Source: Incurvaria masculella (Eukaryota; Arthropoda; Insecta; Lepidoptera; Incurvariidae). From it: DNA of 64,000 nt. The stretch spans positions 5,890,001 through 5,954,000 of the forward strand of contig OX335657.1 of assembly GCA_946894095.1 (NCBI GenBank), in the 5' to 3' direction. How positions within the stretch are numbered: position 1 is the stretch's first letter; every line of letters begins with the position of its first letter. Positions 36,068 through 46,985 of this stretch are shown here, piece by piece. The position numbers and the translations under genes were made by a program. The notes beneath the pieces are model-generated. The model saw nothing but the letters and a program-made list of their open reading frames with translations, was not told the origin of the DNA and did not search any database.

Positions 36068-36206
36068 GGGTGGAGTGCACCATCTCTGGCTAGTGATAAT
36101 TTTAAAATTAAAATATATTCGTCCTTATTTTTCGCCTCAAAAAGAAAGAAGATAGATCTATACTAACCAAAACTATAGTACCAATCAGAGATGGTGCACT
36201 CCAGCC
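36068..36206. mobile_element. Short TIR MITE
   Basis: 139 bases with 23-base imperfect inverted ends: GGGTGGAGTGCACCATCTCT and the complement of GGCTGGAGTGCACCATCTCT. A TA lies near each edge. One similar end sits alone at about 26769. Confidence 0.8.
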
Positions 36207-37457
36207 ATAGACCATCACCGTCATTCGACTCATCACATATTACGAAACTTAGCAAGAAAAAGTAAATTTAAACAAAAAAATCCAGCTCTTACCGGCATAT
36301 TTAATTAATCTTAGCAGAAGGTAAAACAAATAACGGTGATACAGCAATAAGTAACTGCGCTATGCATTGTACAATAACGTACAATGCATAGTGATAGTTT
36401 TTACCACGGAATATTGAGGAGGCAGGAAGTGAAACGTTTGTAAATTTGTTCCAGGACCGCTGTTACCGTTTTACTTAAGACTTTTTTGTTCCGCGAATGT
36501 ATAACAGTCGCAATTGACTATCCCTTCTTAATCGATAACCAAACAACAAATCCACATTTGTTTAGTAAATATGAACCTTAACGTAATGGCTCCATGTTGG
36601 AATTACAATACTATTTGCAATCAAATGTTGCGTCACTTTCAAACACGGCCGAGCGCCTCACACGCACGTGGTCACAAACAACGTAGCGAGACATGACCCG
36701 ACGAGCAAAACGACACGCCGCGATTGTTTCGTAATGCATTTGTCGTAAGTTTTATCGCTATGCATGTAAATGAAACTTATCGGGGATACAAAATTCCTCC
36801 ATTATGAAGGTTGTGCACCGGCGGTCATGTTTGCACGTTATTATGGCACAGTACGGCATTACTCCTTTTAAATTTTAGATTGTATCACGGATAAGTTAAT
36901 GCACAGGACAGCCGCAGAGGAGTGAATCACGCACGTATGAAGTGAGCGGGTCCCCGCTAAAGACCGGCGCGCGAATTCCGCCCACTTCACAATTCTTACC
37001 TCCTAATTGTTCTGTGGTTTTTACCACACTGCGTGGCTCCCCAGAGAGCACCTGCATATGTGTACCTCATCACGCATCTGCACCATGTCTGATTTTCGCT
37101 TCCATTGCAATGCAGCATATTTTCCACATTACTTGTTATTTCCTCCAAGTTGTCAGCGTGATAAAGCAAACATCATTTATGCGCATAGTGCTTGATAATA
37201 TTATATTTGAGTATTATTCCATGAGGACACAACTTTGCATTCAAAATAGAAGCCGCTTTAGAACTAAGGCGCCTATTACATTATGCTTTTTTTAGCATCT
37301 TGGTTACCTTCGACGTAACAGCAATAAAAAATACGTAAATAATTCATCCATTCATAGGTTTTTGGTGCCCGATTTTGCCTTTCTGACATTGAAATAATGG
37401 AATAAACAAATGACTGATAAATGATACAAACTACTCAATATTTTGCCCAATTTTTTT
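36207..37457. other. Intergenic with a CG-rich stretch
   Basis: About 36640-36980 is richer in CGs ('cacggccgagcgcctcacac', 'cgacacgccgcgattg'). An inverted pair 'caataacgtacaatgca' lies near 36370-36390. A plus frame at 36942-37295 shows no recognisable domain. Confidence 0.4.
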
Positions 37458-37675
37458 GATCATACTAACACTTCAAAATTGTGACAAAAATATAAACGTC
37501 TGTTACATTATTATATCTTCAAGTAGAAACTAGGTTGAAGGTGTTACCAAGAGTGTTGGTTATTTTGACCATACTAACACTTCAAAATTGTGACAAAAAT
37601 ATAAACGTCTGATACATTATTATATCTTCAAGTAGAAACTAGGTTGAGGGTGTTACCAAGAGTGTTGGTAGCTTG
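37458..37675. repeat. Tandem duplication, 109-bp unit
   Basis: Two head-to-tail units, each starting 'ga(t/c)catactaacacttca' and ending 'gtgttaccaagagtgttgg'. They differ at only a few bases, so the duplication is fairly recent. Confidence 0.88.
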
Positions 37676-37802
37676 AGAGAGAGGGGACGGGCGCGGTGAG
37701 AACGGCGTATATCGCTAGAAAATGTTGCCAAACATTCTCAAATTTACATTAGATAGTATTTTTCGTGGTAGGTTGTATATTTCCACTCCAATAAACTATA
37801 AC

Positions 37803-38186
37803 GGAGATAAACACCGAAGCGATTTTGATACGCCAAAAAAAAAGTAGGCAAGCTGAAACTGTTAATAAATGTATCGCTAGAAATGGTATGAGAAAAGCTA
37901 AAGTGTGCCGTTTATCGTCTCGGCGAGTGTACACGTGTCCGCCCGTGTCGAAATTCTCCCAGGATAAAACCCCTTCAGGAAATGGCGGGGTAATTTAATG
38001 GAGATAAACACCGAATCGATTTCGACAGGCAAACAAAAATGTAGGAAAGCTAAAACTGTTACTAAATGTATCGCTAGAAATGGTATAATAGAAACCAAAG
38101 TGTGCCGTTTATCGTCTCGTCGAGTGTACATGTGTCCGCCCGTGTCGAATTCTCCCAGAACAAACCCCCTTCAGGAAATGGCGGGC
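37803..38186 (+). repeat. Tandem duplication, 197-bp unit with a shared open frame
   Basis: Two direct copies (about 37803-37999 and 38000-38186) start 'gagataaacaccgaa' and end 'cttcaggaaatggcggg'. They have diverged by substitutions, yet the plus-strand frame starting EINTE stays open for about 50 codons in both. Both share CIARNG, KVCRLSSRRVY and CPPVS. In copy 2 the frame continues to 38342. I recognise no family, and the frame may be chance. Confidence 0.8.
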
Positions 38187-38934
38187 TCATTTCATTTCGC
38201 GCTGTCATCCAAGAAGCGTTCGGTCCTAATAACTTCTGCGTCTACATTATCAATTGATGCTTCTTGTGCGCAGCCGGCACCACCGGCAAGAAAAGGTTTG
38301 GAAACGGCCGCGTCATCGAACTTGGCACTCGCAGTAATGTGAAAGACAAAAGAATTCACATTTATTTTTCTAAGGATCGTGTAGCTACCTATGTTGCGAA
38401 CACTGGAGGCTTACTTATGTAGGTTATTTAGTTACTTGAAAACTTAACACCTGAAATTTGTTATTGTGCTATTACCTTATTTTAAAAAAACACGTTTGTC
38501 AAAAGTCATGGCCGGAGAATTAAATCTTCTATCTTAATTATCTGACTATAATTTTACCAATAAACACATGGACTTACTAAATCGGATGGATAAGCAGAAG
38601 CGTAAATAAATCCGTCGAATAGTTATCTGGCTGTTTATCTGACTATTGAATAATCAGCCCTTAAAATAAATCCATTGAAAACAGTTGAGTATGTACAGAG
38701 CGCATCACAGTAGGCATTGGTATTTTCCAGGAAAACGTATAAAAGGCAAAGTTCAATGTTTGGCCTCTAGGGTGATGCCGTTTGTGCATGTGATTTGGTT
38801 GTGATTATTTAGAATTAGAAAGAAACATGCTCTTAAATGTTTTTTTGATTCTACTTCATAAATTGGCTAAATATAAATTAAGACGTAATTTATAGCAAGA
38901 CAAAGTTATTACAGAAAATTTGAATGCTACTGCA
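38187..38934. other. Intergenic, nothing recognised
   Basis: The plus frame from copy 2 of the duplication runs to 38342. Beyond that the sequence is AT-rich with no feature. Confidence 0.4.
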
Positions 38935-39143
38935 GGCCTATTCTTCGAATTCATCGTTCTCAGGATCGAGTATCAGGATTATTTCCGTCAAGAAAAGTGC
39001 TTTTATAGCGGTTGTAAAAGCGGGTTTCTCGAAGGAAAACCTCGTATCATAGAAAAAAAACGCTTTGACAAACTGCTATAAAAGCTCTGTTATCGACTGA
39101 AAATTTACCGATTCCTGAGCATAGAATTCCATGAATAAGCCTA
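38935..39143. mobile_element. Fold-back element related to 5865-6100
   Basis: Inverted ends 'aggcctattcttcgaattc' and 'gaattccatgaataagcct' enclose 'tatagcggttgtaaaagcgg' and 'aaactgctataaaagct' words, as in the element inside the SINE at 5865. It is more diverged than that copy. Confidence 0.6.
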
Positions 39144-39829
39144 ACGACCTCACAACCTCGATCCGGAAAGCTTATCGAAACTGGAAAGGGTCAGTTGCAT
39201 TTGGCAGAGGTATAACTAGATATTCAACCAATTTACATTAGTATTTAATTTATATAGGACATACATTAAAATATAAATAACAAAGATATGACCCATACGT
39301 AGTAAAGTTCAAGGCATTTAACTAATAACATGCGATACAATAGATTTTATTGAATTTCTCGCGCGAGTATACTGCGGTGAGAAGTAATATTGATAGTCGG
39401 CGATCTATCAAGCATAGGTGTTATGGGTGTCTTGCGTGATGGATGGAGCTAGCAGCCTCACTACTATTCTGGATAGGCGTCCATATATTTCGATCAGCAT
39501 TTAATTGCTTTTATTCGATCCACTTTGTCAGTTCCGAATAAATTGTTCGCGCATATACGATGATGTGCGTAGGCTTAACTTGGGTTAGTTGTAAATTATA
39601 ACAGAGAAGGTATATGTTGCCAAGTTTCAGGGCGATAACAGAGCATGCTGTTTTGGATTTTAAAGCTTACCAGTCACTAACAAGTTATTGGAGCAACTAT
39701 ACAAATGTAAGTTAACTATACAAAAACAGTTTAATTTACACAAATGCATATTCATTTACATATAAAAATTTTAATATCATTGTAGTGTTTCATATCATAA
39801 TGGAGTAGGGCCCGAGGTCCTACAATCAT
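39144..39829. other. Intergenic, nothing recognised
   Basis: AT-rich, no feature. Confidence 0.4.
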
Positions 39830-39936
39830 TATTAAAAGGTTTTCGGATAGACAGTGTTATGATTATCGCTTACTTGTTTAAGTCGACGTCTATCCGCTGT
39901 CACCCTATGACATTGTCTATCCGAAAACATTTTAAT
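39830..39936. repeat. Inverted repeat of about 107 bp
   Basis: Arms 'tattaaaaggttttcggata' and 'tatccgaaaacattttaata' continue into 'gacagtgt'/'cattgtc'. It is probably a small fold-back MITE. An additional 'tatccgctgtc' lies in the spacer. Confidence 0.7.
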
Positions 39937-40329
39937 AAGAATGTGTAATTGTCATGTGAACAGTCATGTGAAAGTTTAAATAAACATATACTGATATATT
40001 TTTTAACACAGAGATAACAGCAGACTTGGTTCAAGATTTAAATACATTAATGTTCAAAGTTACGTTATTTCGTCTAAATAACAAACTTCTAAATAATCCT
40101 AAGCATTGCCAAGCAATATCTTCCTTTCCACTAACTGTTACTAGTTCATCGCCAGCCCCCTCCGCATCAGCGGCGTCAGCGGAACCCCATCAGCACAAAA
40201 TAGAAGCAGAGAGAGAAAGACCATTAGTATGCCTTTAAATCGATTTTATGAATCACAGAGTTTGCGTGAAATCGAAAACCTCACTTGGATACCGGAAGGA
40301 TACTTGGAAGACGTAAAAATAGCTTCTAA

Positions 40330-40564
40330 GACTAGTAACTTGCACCTTTATTGTTGATAATTTTATGTATTTAATGGATACGACATTACCGTTATCTCAT
40401 TAATTTTGAGTTTCAGCGACATCTACATTTTGTTTAAGCATTTTAATCAGATTTTTAAAATAATCTGAAAAAGTATTGGTCGTGACATTCGTCGGAAGCA
40501 GGACTTGAACCTGCGACCTTTGGATTACATGTCCACTGCTCTAAACCAACTGAGCTATCCCGAC
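40330..40564 (-). mobile_element. SINE with tRNA-Thr-like head (family T)
   Basis: Read on the minus strand, the tRNA-like head (40491-40564) runs into a body: 'gaatgtcacgaccaatac', 'aatctgattaaaatgcttaa', 'gagataacggtaatgtcgta'. It ends near 'aaattatcaacaataaaggt'. Body pieces occur headless at 23265-23425, 30845-31165, 45620-45720 and, in minus orientation, 58400-58510, so the tRNA belongs to a dispersed SINE and is not a stand-alone host gene. Confidence 0.75.
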
Positions 40565-40613
40565 AATTTAATTGAATAATAAAAATATAGATGTCGCTGA
40601 AACTCAAAATTAA
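40400..40613. repeat. Perfect 26-bp inverted repeat around a tRNA-like sequence
   Basis: The left arm (40400-40425, starting ttaattttgagtttcagcga) and the right arm (40588-40613) are exact reverse complements. They enclose the tRNA-Thr-like sequence at 40491-40564. The left arm is part of the SINE body that follows the tRNA head on the minus strand; the right arm is an inverted duplicate of it placed in front of the head. Confidence 0.85.
40491..40564 (-). tRNA. tRNA-Thr(TGT)-like sequence, SINE head or pseudogene
   Basis: The 74 bases fold as a cloverleaf: acceptor GTCGGGA/TTCCGAC (7 pairs, one G-U), D stem GCTC/GAGC, anticodon stem GTGGA/TCCAA (4 of 5 pairs) and T stem GCAGG/CCTGC with loop TTCAAGT. 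The anticodon loop CATGTAA gives TGT (threonine). Position 33 is A where functional tRNAs carry T, and the outer anticodon pair is G-A. With the dispersed body sequence downstream, this points to a SINE head whose Pol III promoter boxes remain but which is unlikely to serve in translation. Confidence 0.7.
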
Positions 40614-41505
40614 TCTTTATTGTTGTAATTTTATCGTCTGTATTGGCCTCGAGAATAATTTCTCAAAGTTAGACAGTCCCTGCTGCTACATCTACACATA
40701 AATACAGCCAGTTTATTATTATTTTGGATCTCTGACGAGAAAATGGCTAAAGATCGCCTTTCTATATATACGTATGTTGAGATTATTGAGGAATCGCTGA
40801 TTATGGAGAGAGACGACCAAACTCATGCGTATAGAGGAAGCTTAGTCATGACAATACATACACTGACCGTAGCGCCAGCCAGACGGTTCGCTTACTAATT
40901 TGATGTTCTCGAGTTCCAGTGCCAACGACAGCAGCTTCACAGGACAATTTATTGCAACGAACATTCGAGCCACCGATACCGGCAGTATAAAACACAATAG
41001 TTTCAAAAATCGTTGAACCGACTCCCGGTACCCCAAGGTGTAGAAGGCGGTACAAAAGCACACCTAAAAATGTATGATTGCCTGCTTCTTTGCCTTTACT
41101 TCAGCTTGATTGGAGTCGGGTCAATGTTTTTTAAAACTGTTATTTTCTTCACTCATTTTAGTTTTTCCCACCCGAAGGAGTGGTTTTTAACCCACTTCAA
41201 AAAAGCAGGAGGTTCTCAATTCGCCTGTATGTTTTTTTTTAATTTAACAAATGTATGAAAGAACCACCCATGAAATATAAACTACCAATGAGAAAATGAA
41301 CTATTCAAATCGGTTGACAGTTTGCGGAGATATCGAGTAACATACACTCATTAAAAATATAGACGAATTAAGAACCTACCCTTTTTTATAAGTCGGTTGA
41401 TTAGTAAAACGCGTGCTATTCGGATGTGTTTCGGTCGCCACTATAAATGAGTTCAATACAACTAGCCGTCTAAAACCGTTACCGTGACGTAACTGTAACG
41501 TCATG
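40614..41505. other. Intergenic, nothing recognised
   Basis: Overlapping frames on both strands around 40842-41258 show no domain. No repeat assigned. Confidence 0.4.
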
Positions 41506-42195
41506 TCGTATGTAGGAGCTGTATTTATTCTGTGACACAGCGACAAACCGACCCATGTCAACAACAAATCGTGTAGATATTAGGAGCGCTCCGATAATTA
41601 GCGAACGTAGCGTGCATTTTTTCCTGGCGGGTGCTTGCGGCGGGTCGGGGGGCGAGGGGGCGAACGGCTGAACGTGGATCAATCAGGCGTGGACGCCGCG
41701 TGGCGCGTGCGAGCCCACGGAGCCGGCTTGATGGATAGGGCCTTCCCTTCGCCTCACTCCCGGGTGCCACCGTGTTCGCGTGTTTTATTCCAATTGCACA
41801 TTTATCACGACAACGTCATTGGACCTGTGAAGGATGTCACACTTACGGATATACAGGTTGTTGCAACGTTTATTCTGTGACACACTGGCGAACCTACCCG
41901 TGTCAACAAATTGTTTAGATATAAGGAGCGCTCCGATGATTAGCGAACATGGCGTGCAGTTTTCCCTGGCGGGTGCTTGAGGCGGGGCGGGGCGGGGGGT
42001 GACAGCTGGACGTGGATCAATCATCTGCGGACGCAACATGGCGCGCGGGAACCCGCGGAGCTGACGCGTGCTGAATAAGGCCTGCCCTTCACCCCACTCC
42101 CGGGTGCCACCGTGTTTGAATGTTTTATTCCAATTGCACATTTATCAGGGCAACGTCATTGGACCTGTAAAGGATGACGTACGCACTCATATAAA
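41506..42195. repeat. GC-rich tandem duplication, 345-bp unit
   Basis: Two direct copies are offset by 345 bases. Each runs from 'ttattctgtgacac' through 'aggagcgctccgat', 'cctggcgggtgcttg', 'gtggatcaatca', 'actcccgggtgccaccgtgt' to 'caattgcacatttatca' and 'cattggacctgt'. The central G-rich parts differ by indels, which breaks the reading frames between copies and argues against coding function. Confidence 0.88.
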
Positions 42196-42805
42196 AAAGG
42201 AAAATATATTGCGCCTACTATGAGACCCGCTATCTCTAATTTTCTTAAACTACCAACCCAACTCAAACGTACCATATGATAATTTTAGTACCAGACGCAT
42301 TCCGCCATCCATTAATCAATAGATGGACTCGAGCGCAATTCTTATTTAATTGTCGGGTCAGTAAGGACCTTGGGATGAATTATTCATATTAATTATTCAT
42401 CCTCATACAGCAAAGTCACGACAGACTAGGATAGTGCTAGCCCGTACTCGACATAGGACAATGCGCTCCCGGGGGTGGCGGCGGGTTGGTGATGGGATTA
42501 ACCCGGAAACAACCGGGAGCCGGGAGTGCCAGGCTCACAATGGATGTGTTGGTACCGCTGGTGGGCTTAGGTATGGTTTTTGTAGCTCCATTTCGTACTG
42601 ACTGGCAAGTTTTTGAATGGCCAAAGTTTGTCATGTAAATAAATATTTTCACGACAAATGATAAGACATTTTTCGGTGCAACCATGAATTCCTTTTCTTG
42701 ATTTGAGATTAATTTCAGATAACTGAGTTAGAAAAAAAGTCATTGTTATGCATCAATTGTACCTATCGGTTTTCATGTTCAACACACCGCATTTCCGTAA
42801 TATCT
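42196..42805. other. Intergenic, nothing recognised
   Basis: 'tatgagacccgctatctcta' at about 42218 resembles 19797-19825. No gene. Confidence 0.4.
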
Positions 42806-43080
42806 AGTAGGAGCAATGCCAAAACCTTCCCTTTAAGAGCACGGCTGTTATCCACGGATGAAAAGCGCAGACAATTACCACTCCACTTCGACCACCTTTT
42901 TATACAATGCGATGGTATTAACCCGGACGGGCCTACCTACCACTTGTAGGAGAAGGGGGACCTACAGTTTTACATGGACTTTAAACGATGGAACAGCTTT
43001 CATGTTGCTATCCAACTCGAAAGATAAAGAAAGTGGTGCATAAACGGGGCCGGATTTGAACCCATGACGTAAATGAGCTA
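42806..43080 (-). mobile_element. tRNA-headed SINE (family S), truncated at both ends
   Basis: The body is present from 'caatgccaaaaccttccct' to the B-box region 'ggatttgaacccatgac' at about 43053. The A-box part of the head is lost and the 3' end is cut. The (GTCC)n repeat starts about 45 bases further on. Confidence 0.75.
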
Positions 43081-43124
43081 TTCTCATGCCAGAGCGCACG
43101 AGAATGGCTCACTTACTTACCTGC

Positions 43125-43435
43125 TTTTTAGGGTTCCGTACCCAAAGGGTGAAAACGGAACCCTATTACTAAGCCTCCGCTGTCCGTCCGTCCGTCTGTC
43201 ACAGGGCTGTATCTCAGTAACCGTAACAGATAACATACCCATATACCAGCTACATAACCATAACAGCTTAAATTATCACAGAGTGTGTATTTATTTTGCC
43301 GCTATAACAACAAATAGGTAAGATTAAAAAATAATTAAAATTAAAGGGGGCCCCCATAGAAAAAACCTGATTTTTTTTGGTACGACGGAACGGAACCCTT
43401 CGTGTGCGAGTCCGACTTGCACTTGGCCGGTTTTT
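43125..43435 (+). repeat. (GTCC)n-containing dispersed repeat, copy 3
   Basis: Full-length, with a short (GTCC)3-type array at 43183-43197 and an extra 'acataccagctacataacc'-like stretch near 43240. The inverted AGGGTTCCGTACC motif is intact at the left and has one mismatch (ACGGAACGGAACCCT) at the right. Confidence 0.87.
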
Positions 43436-44232
43436 AATCGTTAGTATCACCACTAATTTAATAGTAGTTGTAATATAGCAGACTGAACATAAAACTAAAA
43501 AAGCTTGCAAAAAATTAATCAGCGCAGCACAATATGAGACGAAGTTTCAACGTTAACGCCAACATTACTACTGATAAAAACCTTAACTTTACAGCCGCGT
43601 CCGCAGACGGTGCGGGACTTCACTTCAGCAGGACCACCTCAACATTTATTTAAAACACTGGAATAACATGTTCACCAAAAACATTCAAGTAAGAGGCGTC
43701 TATAAAGTGCAACGAGTTTTTTTTCTCGTTGATAAAATGCTTTGAGCGTTATTTTAATGATGTGAAAACAGCAAATTTAGGGTGGTGAAATTTTAAGAGA
43801 CAATTAAGGCTTGGTGATCCTGAAGATGATAGGATCTTCCTATATTAGCTTCGACCACATTTCGTTCAATGCGATAGTACCCCCGACCTCTTAAGTAGAG
43901 GCGGAGTTCATTCTATTAATTGCCTGAACAAGAAAGTTACCAGCATTGTCAATGAAAATGATCATTAAATTAACAAGCGCACACCATCGGCGTTGAACCT
44001 GTGGTTCTCTACACAAGAGACCAACATCTCTAAGGCTGCCTGACCTGGTAATCTGCTTGTGCGAAGAGCTTGCGGCTTATATCAATTTTCTGCGGTTAGG
44101 TTTACTCTATATTCATGATTGAGTGTTCCCACTAAAATATTAACGAGAAAACTAGCACTTGTGGAACCTAAATTCATGTCACAGTTTCGGTTTGAACTTA
44201 AGTCAAATCCAGTAGGCAGGTCGTAATTAGAT
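43436..44232. other. Intergenic with a SINE scrap
   Basis: About 43855-43920 ('ttcgaccacatttcgttcaa' and 'tgcgatagtaccccc') is a diverged fragment of the family S body. No gene. Confidence 0.4.
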
Positions 44233-44274
44233 CCAAACTACCCCCGCGACCGGGGGGTCGCGGGGGTAGTTTGG
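44233..44274. repeat. GC-rich perfect hairpin
   Basis: A 19-base arm CCAAACTACCCCCGCGACC (44233-44251), a GGGG loop and the exact complement to 44274. It forms a very stable stem. Nothing next to it identifies a gene or terminator. Confidence 0.85.
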
Positions 44275-44550
44275 TAGGGGTACCATCCGCCGTTCCCGCC
44301 GCCGCCGAGACGCTCCCTCCCTCAGGAGGCCAATTCTGGGAATTCCGAGTTGATGAACCGTGAGTGTTCTCAGGGGAGGAATTCACTTTAACTTAATTTT
44401 GGCATCCTGGCAGTCGATCGCAGTGCCACACGGAATGAGTGGCAGCTAATAATATATGGCCACTAGCTGAGGTACCCGGCGTTTTTGACTGATTCCGGGA
44501 TCTAACCTAACCTAAAAATGTTCCTTAAATTTTGTTAATCCAGTTTATAA

Positions 44551-44653
44551 ACAGGGTGTTAGCGGAGGTATGGTCCAAAGGTTAACCACGTATTCCTTGG
44601 CATAATTGGAGCAAAAAGGTTAACGTTTGGACCATACCTCCATTTACACAGTG
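44551..44653. repeat. Fold-back repeat, 'ggtatggtccaaa' family
   Basis: Inverted arms 'ggaggtatggtccaaaggtt' and 'aacgtttggaccatacctcc' extend imperfectly to the edges. The same motif order, but without the second arm, occurs at 6735-6850 and 27085-27190. Confidence 0.7.
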
Positions 44654-46057
44654 TATGTGTGAAATTGCATCAATATCCATTCAGCCTTTTTGCGTGATTG
44701 TGTAACAAAGATCCACACATACAAACTTTTACATTTATAATATTAGTACGATTTACATTAGCAATTTTTAAATTCACCAGAGGAGGTCGGAAGTTAATTA
44801 CTGATTCAGTGAGGATTCACGAAAGTCAATTACCTATGTAAACTAATTAAAGCCAGAATTGGCCTCCTGCTCAGCCATAGTTGTCGCGCCATTGAACCCC
44901 TTAAATGAGCTTTTGATCAAACACATTTCAAAACTGTTCACCACTTCGTAACTTACAGCATAAACTTCATCAGAACATACACTAAAATTCACTGTTTACA
45001 AGGTAGAGTCAATCGAGTTAAAGCATCTTAGAAATAAAACACCTATTTCTTCGCAAACTTTATTTATTTTAATGTATACATTATACACAATAATCTATAC
45101 ATGTAAGTTTATTAATCTATGTATAATGACGATTCAATAAATACGTTTCAGGACGGATAAGACGTTTTATGTATGTGAGGGCTCCATAATGGAGGGAGGA
45201 TAAAAAATATAATATTACCTAATATGTTGTTTTTCCGTCATTAAGTTGTTTACCGATATGTACCGGTTTATATGTATGTCTACATTTCCTGGTTGTTACG
45301 TAAATATTGAAGAAGTAAAAAAAAATAATCACATAATTTATGTAATTAAAAAATATATCCAGGAATCCACTCCGAGCCCTTTTATTTCAGGTTACGGAGC
45401 TCATTTCATAATGTTTTTTTGAGTTTGAGTTTGAGTTTTTTGTTTGCGTTGTTACGTTGTATTCATTAAGTTCGAGTTTATAATGCTGCTGAAGAGAAAA
45501 AACTAAAATCAAGTTAAAAACAAAGATATTAAATGATACCAATAGAAGTGGAGCGAGGAATTGCTGACTCTTACTGTTGGGAGAAACGGGACTGCAGGGG
45601 GGTTTTAGGTCACGACACATACATTGCTTTAGTCAGATAAGTTATTCAGACGAATGGCCAGACCAAACATATTCTGAATATTTTCTCTAGATGAATACAA
45701 TGATGCAGTGTAGATTTTCTTGTTTAAAAAACTCACGCTCTACTTGGAAACCAGGAAATATCCTAATCGGTATGTAAGTGTTAGCAACGGAAATCGAGTG
45801 AAGGGAAGCCAATTCTGCCAAGGTAGGAATAAAACATTACAAATGGAAATGAATTCACCGAACATTATTTGGATTCTAAAAATTCTTGAGACTTTAACGC
45901 AGACACACTTGCAACTTTTGCAATTTTAATAAGTTGCTACCTTAGACTATTCACTTAGTCAGACGCGTTAGTAAACTAGCCTAGAAGGTATCTTAAAAAT
46001 TCCCTAATATCTTGCCTGGATTTGCGATTGCTTTAATTAACACACACATACGGTCGC
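44654..46057. other. Intergenic with a SINE-body fragment
   Basis: AT-rich. About 45615-45720 carries the 'gaatggccagaccaaacata' part of the tRNA-Thr-headed SINE body. Frames at 45387-45620 and 45720-45929 show no recognisable domain. Confidence 0.45.
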
Positions 46058-46061
46058 TTAA

Positions 46062-46600
46062 GGATGTTCCGACCCATACAATGTTTTTTTTACACAGAAC
46101 ACAAAAAGTATTGCACTTTGAGGGCACGAATTCGTCAAAAATATTAAATATAGCCATAGTAGTTGCAGCGAAAACATATTCACAATTTCAGGTTTAACGG
46201 TTTCGTTGCAATTGCCGATTAGAAGTTTTACACCGTTAGATGGCGCTGTTAAATAAAAATCGTATTTAAATAAATTGTAACAAAACCAATAATCCTGAAA
46301 TTGTGAAATTGTTTTCGCTGCAAGTAATATGACTATATTAAACTTTTATTATTAAGTTAAAATAAAGTTAATCCATATAAAGTTGTTTGCACACATAACG
46401 CAAAAAGTATTGCACTTTAAGCCACGAATTCATTATAAATGCAAAATAAAGGTGTAGTAGCTGCGGCGAAAACATTTTCAAAATTTCTGGTTTATTGGAT
46501 TTGTAATTAAAAAAAAAAAAAGATTATTTTTTAACAGCGCCATCTAACGGTGTAAAACAAACATTGTATCGATGTATCGGTCTTGCAATTTGCCGATAGA
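46062..46600. mobile_element. TTAA MITE family 2, rearranged double copy
   Basis: TTAA at 46058-46061 is followed by the left about 295 bases of the 5006-5367 element, nearly unchanged. At about 46356-46378 this gives way to a second, inverted end segment ('aaagttgtttgcacacataa' to 'cagcgccatctaacggtgt'). No matching right-hand TTAA terminus is found, so this is a head-to-head composite or a nested insertion with deletion. Confidence 0.7.
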
Positions 46601-46679
46601 TGGCGCGCAATCATTTTATTTGTACGGTAAGAAATGTTGATCTCATGATGCAAATTTTTGACACTTTTAAATCAATATT

Positions 46680-46985
46680 ATTTGAATCCCCGCGAATGCA
46701 TAGATTTAAATTTTGAAGGTTTTTTATTAAAAAAATTAACGGTAAAATGCAAAATCTAGTTGTAGCCTAGTCTAGTCTAGTTGTAATTAAGAATAGCTCT
46801 CGGAACAGCTGCTAGCAGCATACCGGTTCTACCGGTAGATGGATTTAGCAAAATGTGCATGACCCCCTCCATGAATTGCTTTTCCCCCCGCTTCCCCTCG
46901 CACCTGTGAAACTGCGTTTTCTAGTAATATGAGTTAACAACAGCTCCTCTCTATCTCTATCCTCCGTGGTTCGGACGCTCTACCT
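46680..46985. repeat. Second copy of the 26035-26535 repeat
   Basis: Shares 'gcatagatttaaattttgaa', 'ccggtagatggatttagcaa' and 'ctagtaatatgagttaacaa' with the longer copy, in the same orientation. It lacks the 'ctggcgtacgcc' insertion. Confidence 0.6.

Noticed and set aside
19797..42246. Short similarity between 19797-19825 and 42218-42246
   Set aside because: Only about 27 bases align well; it is too short to define a repeat family without more copies.
44503..44516. 'taacctaacctaa', resembling the insect telomere unit TTAGG
   Set aside because: There are fewer than three units and no telomere-associated element next to it; chance is the simplest explanation.
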